DNA of 10,371 bases from an uncultured Oscillospiraceae bacterium (GTDB lineage Bacteria; Bacillota; Clostridia; Oscillospirales; Oscillospiraceae): NCBI GenBank assembly GCA_900758315.1, contig CAAERF010000443.1:1-10371 (forward strand), written 5' to 3'. Each line of letters opens with the position of its first letter. Position 1 is the first letter of the stretch. This document shows positions 5,833-10,371 of this stretch, in pieces. The position numbers were made by a program, and so were the translations under genes. The notes under the pieces are model-generated. The model worked only from the letters and a program-made list of their open reading frames with translations, ran no database searches and had not been told where the DNA came from.

Positions 5833-6818
5833 GTCCTGCGGAGCAGTGTGGCCGGTGTGAGCTGTGAGAGGGTCACCAGCTGCCGCAGGAAGGGAAGGAG
5901 TACCACAGTAGAGACGATATTAAAAACGGTGTGAATCATAGCGATGCCCTTTGCGTCGGGGACCAGTCTCTGAAAGAGGGCGGGAAACAGAGTTTGCAGC
6001 AGGTAGAATCCGGCCAGGAAGAGCACAGCGCCCAGAATATTAAAGTACAGGTGAAAGCGGGCCACAAAACGGGCGCTTTTCCCGGCGTTGGAGGCGGCCA
6101 GACAGGCGGTGCTGCAGGTGCCGATGTTCTGACCGCAGATAATGGCCACGGCGGCAGGAAAGGAGACGGCGCCGGTGGCGGCGAAGGCCTGGAGGATGCC
6201 CACTGAGGTGGAGGAGCTCTGGAGCAGAGCGGTGACCACCGTGCCTGCCAGCACCCCGGTTAGTGGATGGGACAGCTGTTCAAACAGGTGAGCTACAGCG
6301 GGCTGATCACCCAGTGGCGCCAGAGCCAGCTCCATGCCGGCCAATCCGGCGAGGATCATCCCCAGCCCCAGCAGAACACCGCCGGTGAACTGGACCCGTT
6401 GCCGCTGAACGGGCAGGGTGAGCAGGAGTCCTGCCGCCATCAGCAGCGGACCCAGGTGACCGGGCGCCAGCCAGGCCAGAGCGGCGGTGGCGGCGGCCTG
6501 ATCGCTGAGCCAGAGCAGGTGGCCGGTGACGGTGGTGCCGATGTTGGAGCCCATGATGATGGACACCAGCTGGATGGGGCCCAGGATACCGCTGTCCGCC
6601 AGACCGATGCAGAGGACGGTGACGGCGGAGGAGCTGTGGACCGCGGCGGTGACCAGGAGTCCGGCCAGAAAGGCCCGGAATGGGGTGCCGACGGTGCGGA
6701 GTAAAAAGCGATTAAGATGGCTGCCAGCCAGGCTTTGCAGGCCAGTTGTGAGCAGTGGCAGTCCCGTCAGAAACAGGGCCACGCTGAGGGCAAAAAGAAG
6801 GAAATAGGTGAAATTCAC
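5814..6818 (-). CDS. Na+/phosphate cotransporter family protein, short form lacking PhoU domain
   Basis: A 334-residue, very hydrophobic inner-membrane protein with the inverted two-repeat fold of the NptA/NaPi-II family, which couples inward sodium to phosphate. Repeat 1 has HSSSAVT (61-67) and GSNIGTT (90-96); repeat 2 has QSSSTS (200-205) and GQNIGTC (229-235). The signature Gln of the first QSSS is replaced by His61, a change at a position that normally contributes to transport. It ends in a basic tail, RRTKKRRL, without the C-terminal PhoU-like domain found in its neighbour. The GTG at 6816-6818 is chosen because GGGAG (6827-6831) lies 8 nt upstream; a TTG at 6822-6824 is too close to it. 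The gene diverges from the longer paralogue. Phosphate is the family substrate; specificity here is inferred. Confidence 0.9.
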   Translation of the reverse strand: MNFTYFLLFALSVALFLTGLPLLTTGLQSLAGSHLNRFLLRTVGTPFRAFLAGLLVTAAVHSSSAVTVLCIGLADSGILGPIQLVSIIMGSNIGTTVTGHLLWLSDQAAATAALAWLAPGHLGPLLMAAGLLLTLPVQRQRVQFTGGVLLGLGMILAGLAGMELALAPLGDQPAVAHLFEQLSHPLTGVLAGTVVTALLQSSSTSVGILQAFAATGAVSFPAAVAIICGQNIGTCSTACLAASNAGKSARFVARFHLYFNILGAVLFLAGFYLLQTLFPALFQRLVPDAKGIAMIHTVFNIVSTVVLLPFLRQLVTLSQLTPATLLRRTKKRRL

Positions 6819-6933
6819 AGGCAAGACTCCCGAAATTTGAGGGACGGTTGTGCAAAATGGAGAAAAAAGAACGGGAATAACGAAAAAAATACGTGAAATT
6901 TGTGGTTCGGTGCATGGAAATCTGCAAGTAAGA

Positions 6934-6942
6934 TGGTATAAT
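6934..6942 (+). promoter_or_regulatory. Extended -10 element of the long Na+/phosphate cotransporter gene
   Basis: TGGTATAAT forms an extended -10 with a perfect TATAAT (6937-6942). No good -35 stands 17 bases upstream, which extended -10 promoters tolerate. The start is near 6949, about 54 nt before the ATG. I see no clear promoter for the divergent short gene and no recognisable Pho box in 6819-7002. Confidence 0.65.
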
Positions 6943-7002
6943 GGACAAAGCGACTTTGCAAAAAGTAGGAAATGAAGCGATCAAACTGAAGAGGAGCACG
7001 CG

Positions 7003-8649
7003 ATGTCTATATTAGATGTGTTTGCGCTGCTGGGCGGCGTAGGCCTGTTTCTGTACGGCATGATGCAGATGTCCAACGGTCTGAAAAATGCCGCCGGCGA
7101 TCACTTGCGCATTATTTTGGAGAAGGCGACCCGGAACCGTGTGATATCCGTTCTGGTGGGCGTTCTGGTCACGTTGATGATTCAAAGCTCTTCCGCCACC
7201 GACGTAATGGTCATCGGCTTTGTCAACTCAGGGCTGATGAACCTGTCGCAGGCGTTGGGTGTCATCATGGGCGCCAACATCGGCACCACCGTCACCGCCC
7301 AGCTCACCGCCTTTAACCTCAGCGCCTATGCGCCCTTGATTTTGTTTGTGGGCGCGATCATGTACCTGTTTATGAAGAAAGCTCAGGTGCGCTACGTGGG
7401 CTCGGTGATTATGGGGTTCGGTATGCTGTTCGAGGGCATTGCCCTGATGAAGGCGGCGATCGTGCCCATGTCAGAGACGCCGGAATTTGTAGCCATGCTG
7501 GAGGGACTGTCCAATCCGCTTTTGGCCCTGCTCTTTGGCGTGGCCTTTACCGCCCTGGTGCAGAGCTCCTCCTCCTCCATCGCCATCTTTCAGACCTTTG
7601 CCATCCAGGGCATTCTGGACTATCAGACGACGGTGTACCTGATTATCGGCGCGGCCATCGGCTCGGTGACCCCCAACCTGCTGGCCTCTCTGACTACCAA
7701 TCGAAACGGCAAGCGCAGCGCCATGTTGAATCTGATCTTCAACCTGATTCGTGCCTGCATCCTGCTGGTAGTGATCACCGTGTTCCCCCAGGTGCTGACC
7801 TGGATTTGCCGTCTGGCGCCCGGCGATATTGGGCGGCAGATTGCCCATACCCACACCATTTTCGCCATCTTCGCCGTCCTGGTGGAGCTGCCCCTGTCCG
7901 GCCTGATTGTGCGCCTGTCCCGGAAGATCATTCCCGTCCTCCCTTCGGAGACCGAGAAGGCGGAGCACCAGCGCCTGGTCTATCTGACCCAGCTGGATAA
8001 GATCCCGGTAGCGGTGGCTCTGAACCAGGCCCAGATGGAGATCGTCCGCATGGGCCGGTTCGCCGAGCGCAATCTGCGCACTGCGATCGACTGCTTCCTG
8101 GAGCGGGACGAGGAAAAGCGCCAGCAGGTGCTGGAGACCGAGGCTGTGGTGGACTATCTGGACGGCCAGATCACCCAGGCGCTGATCAACATGCGCTACC
8201 ACCACATGACCGACAAGGAGCTCAATCGCCTGTCCCGTATGCTGCTGGTGGTCTCGGACATTGAGCGCATCAGTGACCACGCTGAAAACCTGACCCAGTA
8301 CATGATGCGGCTGAAGGAGCAGCGGGTCAGCATCTCCGAGCCTGCGTTGGAGGACCTGAAGGAGATCAGCGACGCCACGATGGAGGTCATGCACACCTCG
8401 CTGGAGGTCTTTGCCGGAGACGAGTTTGACCGGCTGGACGAGGCGGAGCGGCTGGAGAACATCGTGGACGACCTGGAAGAGCGCTGTGTGCGCAACCACA
8501 TGGACCGGCTGATGGACTCCACCTGCAACCCGGTCTGCGGCGTGATCTTCTCGGACATGGTCACCGACCTGGAGCGCTGTGCAGACCACGCGGTGAACAT
8601 CGCCTTCTCTCTCAGCGGCAAGTCGGAGAAAAATTTTGTCAAGGATTAA
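7003..8649 (+). CDS. Na+/phosphate cotransporter family protein with C-terminal PhoU-like domain
   Basis: A 548-residue protein. Residues 1-310 form the membrane Na+/Pi cotransporter domain with QSSSAT (61-66), GANIGTT (90-96) and QSSSSS (187-192). Where the second repeat should have a G-x-NIGT motif it reads GAAIGSVTPN (216-225), so that half is degenerate. Residues 335-540 are a cytoplasmic helical PhoU-like domain with the two metal-binding-type repeats SDIERISDHAENL (418-430) and TDLERCADHAVNI (521-533). This fusion is common in Firmicutes and Bacteroidota and is thought to link phosphate import to intracellular status. The ATG has GAGGAG (6991-6996) 6 nt upstream. It is monocistronic, with a terminator 10 bp after the stop. 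Confidence 0.95.
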   Translation: MSILDVFALLGGVGLFLYGMMQMSNGLKNAAGDHLRIILEKATRNRVISVLVGVLVTLMIQSSSATDVMVIGFVNSGLMNLSQALGVIMGANIGTTVTAQLTAFNLSAYAPLILFVGAIMYLFMKKAQVRYVGSVIMGFGMLFEGIALMKAAIVPMSETPEFVAMLEGLSNPLLALLFGVAFTALVQSSSSSIAIFQTFAIQGILDYQTTVYLIIGAAIGSVTPNLLASLTTNRNGKRSAMLNLIFNLIRACILLVVITVFPQVLTWICRLAPGDIGRQIAHTHTIFAIFAVLVELPLSGLIVRLSRKIIPVLPSETEKAEHQRLVYLTQLDKIPVAVALNQAQMEIVRMGRFAERNLRTAIDCFLERDEEKRQQVLETEAVVDYLDGQITQALINMRYHHMTDKELNRLSRMLLVVSDIERISDHAENLTQYMMRLKEQRVSISEPALEDLKEISDATMEVMHTSLEVFAGDEFDRLDEAERLENIVDDLEERCVRNHMDRLMDSTCNPVCGVIFSDMVTDLERCADHAVNIAFSLSGKSEKNFVKD

Positions 8650-8659
8650 CCTGTGCTGG

Positions 8660-8693
8660 AATACCCGGACCGGAGGACGGTCCGGGTATTTTT
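8660..8693 (+). terminator. Intrinsic terminator of the long Na+/phosphate cotransporter gene
   Basis: A perfect 13-bp stem (arms 8660-8672 and 8678-8690, 5-base loop) is followed by T5 at 8689-8693. It separates the phosphate gene from sigK, so sigK needs its own promoter. Confidence 0.92.
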
Positions 8694-8761
8694 GCGGCCG
8701 GGCGGAACTGACATGGGACAATTTCCCTCTGGAATAGGCTTATGGGGAAGGGGGAATTTCT

Positions 8762-9454
8762 ATGCTTTCCATTTTAATGCTGTTGTTCCTACAGGGGAAT
8801 TTTGCGGCGTTGCGGCTGGGTTCCCAGGGGTCCTTTCCCAAGCCGCTGTCCGCCCAGGAGGAGCGTCTGGCGTTGGAGCAGGCGGCGGCGGGAGACCGGC
8901 GGGCCCGGGACCGTCTCATTGAGCACAATCTGCGCCTGGTGGCCCACATCGTGAAAAAATACTACACCCAGACCGGCGGCGACTCCGACGACCTGATCTC
9001 CATCGGCACAGTGGGGCTCATCAAAGCGGTGAACACCTATAACGCGGAGAAGAAGATCAAGTTGGCCACCTATGCCGCCCGTTGTATTGAAAATGAGATA
9101 TTGATGTACCTGCGGAAAACCCGGCGGCTGTCCGGAGAGGTCTCCCTCAACGACGCCCTGGACCAGGAGGACGAGGGGAACGCCCTGTCCCTGATGGACG
9201 TGATTCGGGTGGAGGACACCATGCTGGAGGACCTGGATACCCGGGATGCCTGCCGGAAGGTGCGTGGAGCGGTGGAGCGCTGTCTCACCGAGCGGGAACA
9301 GCTGGTGGTGCTGCGGCGGTACGGGCTGGACGGTCAGCCACCACAGACCCAGCGGGAGGTGGCGGCCCAGTGCGGCATCTCCCGGTCCTACGTGAGCCGG
9401 ATTGAGAAAAAGGCACTGGAGAAGCTCAAGGTAGAGTTTGGCGGTGACCTCTGA
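8762..9454 (+). CDS. sigK: RNA polymerase sporulation sigma factor sigma-K
   Basis: A 230-residue sigma-70 family factor controlling late mother-cell genes (coat, cortex) during sporulation. SFPKPLSAQEE (24-34) is the characteristic start of mature sigma-K. Region 2 runs from IEHNLRLVAHIVKKY (53-67) through DDLISIGTVGLIKAV (76-90) and LATYAARCIENEILMYLR (101-118). Region 4 carries TQREVAAQCGISRSYVSRIE (196-215), the -35-binding helix-turn-helix. Residues 1-22 are hydrophobic (LSILMLLFLQGNFAAL) and resemble the pro-sequence that anchors pro-sigma-K to the membrane until cleaved, unlike the C. difficile protein, which lacks one. The frame is continuous, so no skin-type prophage element interrupts it. 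The ATG at 8762 has AAGGGGG (8748-8754) 7 nt upstream. I found no convincing sigma-E-type promoter at 8694-8747. The main alternative, sigma-E, fits less well. Confidence 0.95.
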   Translation: MLSILMLLFLQGNFAALRLGSQGSFPKPLSAQEERLALEQAAAGDRRARDRLIEHNLRLVAHIVKKYYTQTGGDSDDLISIGTVGLIKAVNTYNAEKKIKLATYAARCIENEILMYLRKTRRLSGEVSLNDALDQEDEGNALSLMDVIRVEDTMLEDLDTRDACRKVRGAVERCLTEREQLVVLRRYGLDGQPPQTQREVAAQCGISRSYVSRIEKKALEKLKVEFGGDL

Positions 9455-9472
9455 CCCAGCGGAGAAAAAAGG

Positions 9473-9502
9473 TTGGTAAAGGGACGGAAAATGTTGTACA
9501 AT
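9473..9502 (+). promoter_or_regulatory. Promoter of the sirtuin gene
   Basis: TTGGTA (9473-9478), an 18-base spacer and TACAAT (9497-9502). The start is near 9509, leaving a leader of about 60 nt with one hairpin. This makes the long in-frame extension starting at 9473 impossible as part of the protein. Confidence 0.65.
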
Positions 9503-9518
9503 AGTTACATGGAACCTG

Positions 9519-9543
9519 AAAAAACAGGGCGGTCTGCCGCCCT
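9519..9543 (-). terminator. Leader hairpin that reads as a minus-strand terminator
   Basis: A 7-bp perfect stem AGGGCGG (9526-9532)/CCGCCCT (9537-9543), loop TCTG, is preceded on the plus strand by A6 (9519-9524). On the minus strand this becomes stem, one G, then U6: a plausible intrinsic terminator for antisense transcripts coming through the sirtuin gene toward sigK. On the plus strand it is just a leader hairpin 8 nt before the ribosome site. Confidence 0.5.
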
Positions 9544-9568
9544 TCCCACAATACAAAGGAGGGACACC

Positions 9569-10294
9569 ATGGACGAGAATATGGCGACATTGCAGCAGTG
9601 GGTGGACGAGAGCGATAACATCGTCTTTTTTGGAGGCGCGGGGATGTCCACCGAGAGCGGAGTTCCTGACTTCCGCAGCAAGGACGGCCTGTACAATCAG
9701 TGCTACGACGATCCACCAGAGACCATTATCTCCCACAGCTACTTCACCTGTTACCCGGATAAATTCTACAAATTCTACCGGGAGAAGATGATCGCCCTGG
9801 AGGCCCAGCCCAACGTGGGCCACCTGAAGCTGGCGGAGCTGGAGCAGGCGGGCAAGCTGAAAGCAGTGCTGACCCAGAACATCGACGGTCTTCACCAGAA
9901 GGCGGGCAGCAAGGAAGTGCTGGAGCTCCACGGCAGCGTCCACCGGAACTACTGCATGAAGTGCAGAAAGTTCTATCCGGTGGAGACCATCGTGGAGAGC
10001 GAGGGGATTCCCTGGTGCGACTGCGGCGGCATGATTAAGCCCGACGTGGTGCTGTACGAGGAGGCTCTGGACAACGACGTGATGGAACGGGCCGTACAGT
10101 ACATCCGCAACGCGGATATGATGATTGTGGCGGGCAGCTCGCTGGTGGTCTACCCCGCCGCGGGACTGATCAACTACTACCGGGGCCACAGGCTGGTGCT
10201 CATCAACCGGTCGGCAACCCCCTATGACAGCCAGGCGGATCTGGTCATTCACAACACCATCGGCAAGGTGTTCGGACAGATTCAGGTGCGCTGA
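9569..10294 (+). CDS. cobB: Sirtuin, NAD-dependent protein deacylase
   Basis: A 241-residue cytoplasmic enzyme that removes acyl groups from lysine side chains using NAD+, giving nicotinamide and O-acyl-ADP-ribose. All family motifs are present: GAGMSTESGVPDFRS (23-37) for NAD binding, TQNIDGLH (102-109), the catalytic His121 in LHGSVH, a zinc site of Cys129/Cys132 and Cys150/Cys152 (C-x2-C and C-x-C), GSSLVVYP (189-196) and INRS (212-215). The Ala-Tyr-x2-Arg pocket that marks desuccinylases is not seen (YREK and YRGH only), so deacetylation is the likelier activity. The start ATG (9569-9571) follows AAAGGAGGG with 5-6 nt spacing. It sits 114 bp after sigK but has its own promoter, so shared sporulation control is not implied. 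On the plus strand the hairpin after the stop has only a short U3, a weak terminator. Confidence 0.95.
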   Translation: MDENMATLQQWVDESDNIVFFGGAGMSTESGVPDFRSKDGLYNQCYDDPPETIISHSYFTCYPDKFYKFYREKMIALEAQPNVGHLKLAELEQAGKLKAVLTQNIDGLHQKAGSKEVLELHGSVHRNYCMKCRKFYPVETIVESEGIPWCDCGGMIKPDVVLYEEALDNDVMERAVQYIRNADMMIVAGSSLVVYPAAGLINYYRGHRLVLINRSATPYDSQADLVIHNTIGKVFGQIQVR

Positions 10295-10301
10295 GCGGAT
10301 C

Positions 10302-10331
10302 AAAAACACCCTTCCCGCCGGAAGGGTGTTT
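10302..10331 (-). terminator. Hairpin after the sirtuin gene, stronger as a minus-strand terminator
   Basis: A perfect 12-bp stem, AAACACCCTTCC (10304-10315) and GGAAGGGTGTTT (10320-10331), loop CGCC. On the plus strand only U3 (inside the stem) follows. On the minus strand the stem is followed by U5 (complement of 10302-10306). It may end both transcripts, but the antisense direction looks stronger, as at 5799-5832. Confidence 0.7.
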
Positions 10332-10371
10332 GAGGGTGTCGCCAAAGTCGACACCCTCTCGGAAAAATGCA
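10330..10371 (-). repeat. Dispersed hairpin repeat, copy 2 (inverted, cut by window edge)
   Basis: The reverse complement of this 42-nt stretch matches 5759-5800 at 41 of 42 positions. The core hairpin arms are 10332-10341 and 10349-10358, with a 7-base loop. On the minus strand it is followed directly by the terminator at 10302-10331, the same order as in copy 1. The window ends inside the match, so the element probably continues to the right. Confidence 0.85.

Noticed and set aside
5663..5934. Three small plus-strand frames starting near 5663-5673
   Set aside because: They read through terminators, the dispersed repeat and the 3' end of the transporter gene, with no ribosome site; non-coding.
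7471..8721. Long minus-strand open frame opposite the phosphate transporter
   Set aside because: Antisense shadow of a gene with complete cotransporter and PhoU motifs; His/Gln-rich low-complexity translation.
8708..8740. CTGACA and AATAGGCT as a sigK promoter
   Set aside because: The spacing and the -10 match neither sigma-A nor sigma-E consensus well enough to support a promoter.
9473..9568. Upstream TTG start extending the sirtuin by 32 residues
   Set aside because: It coincides with the promoter -35 box, and the extension lacks sirtuin similarity; AGGAGG lies right before the ATG at 9569.
8789..10354. 521-codon minus-strand frame spanning sigK and the sirtuin
   Set aside because: It covers two clearly coding plus-strand genes and the spacer between them, including promoter and terminator sequences, and has no recognisable domain.

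Overview
The window looks like a chromosomal segment of a GC-rich, endospore-forming member of the Clostridia, plausibly an Oscillospiraceae-type gut bacterium. The reasons are a sporulation sigma-K gene, strong AGGAGG-type ribosome binding sites, sigma-A promoters of the TTGACA/TATAAT kind, a Firmicutes-style tandem glycine riboswitch in front of gcvT, and GC-rich coding DNA separated by AT-richer spacers. The taxonomic placement is an inference. There is no phage, CRISPR array, transposase, rRNA or tRNA. Most of the window is core metabolism and housekeeping.

Layout. Positions 1-903 (minus strand) hold the 5' part of gcvT, its tandem glycine riboswitch with a 16-bp terminator, and its promoter. 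Positions 998-1488 (minus) hold a small protein gene that may be YbjN-like, with its promoter. Positions 1546-2355 (plus) hold an alpha/beta hydrolase with its own promoter, converging at a 5-bp gap on a uridine phosphorylase gene (2361-3140, minus). Back-to-back promoters at 3185-3264 separate udp from a 748-residue aconitase-superfamily hydratase (3299-5545, plus). Positions 5546-5832 are a hairpin-rich spacer with two terminators and one copy of a dispersed repeat. Positions 5814-8649 hold two divergent Na+/phosphate-cotransporter paralogues, a short one without a PhoU domain (minus) and a long one with it (plus). Positions 8762-9454 hold an uninterrupted sigK. Positions 9569-10294 hold a sirtuin deacylase, followed by an inverted copy of the same dispersed repeat running off the window edge.

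How it works together. The genes are mostly monocistronic, each with its own promoter, so the window reads as a set of independent functions: glycine-responsive glycine cleavage, pyrimidine nucleoside salvage, a stand-alone hydratase, phosphate transport, late mother-cell sporulation control and NAD-dependent protein deacylation. I did not find a clear new multi-gene system. The most unusual things are a 42-nt repeat (41/42 identical in two inverted copies), each copy butted against an intrinsic terminator that points back into the 3' end of the neighbouring gene, and the divergent phosphate-transporter pair, in which each protein has lost a different signature motif.
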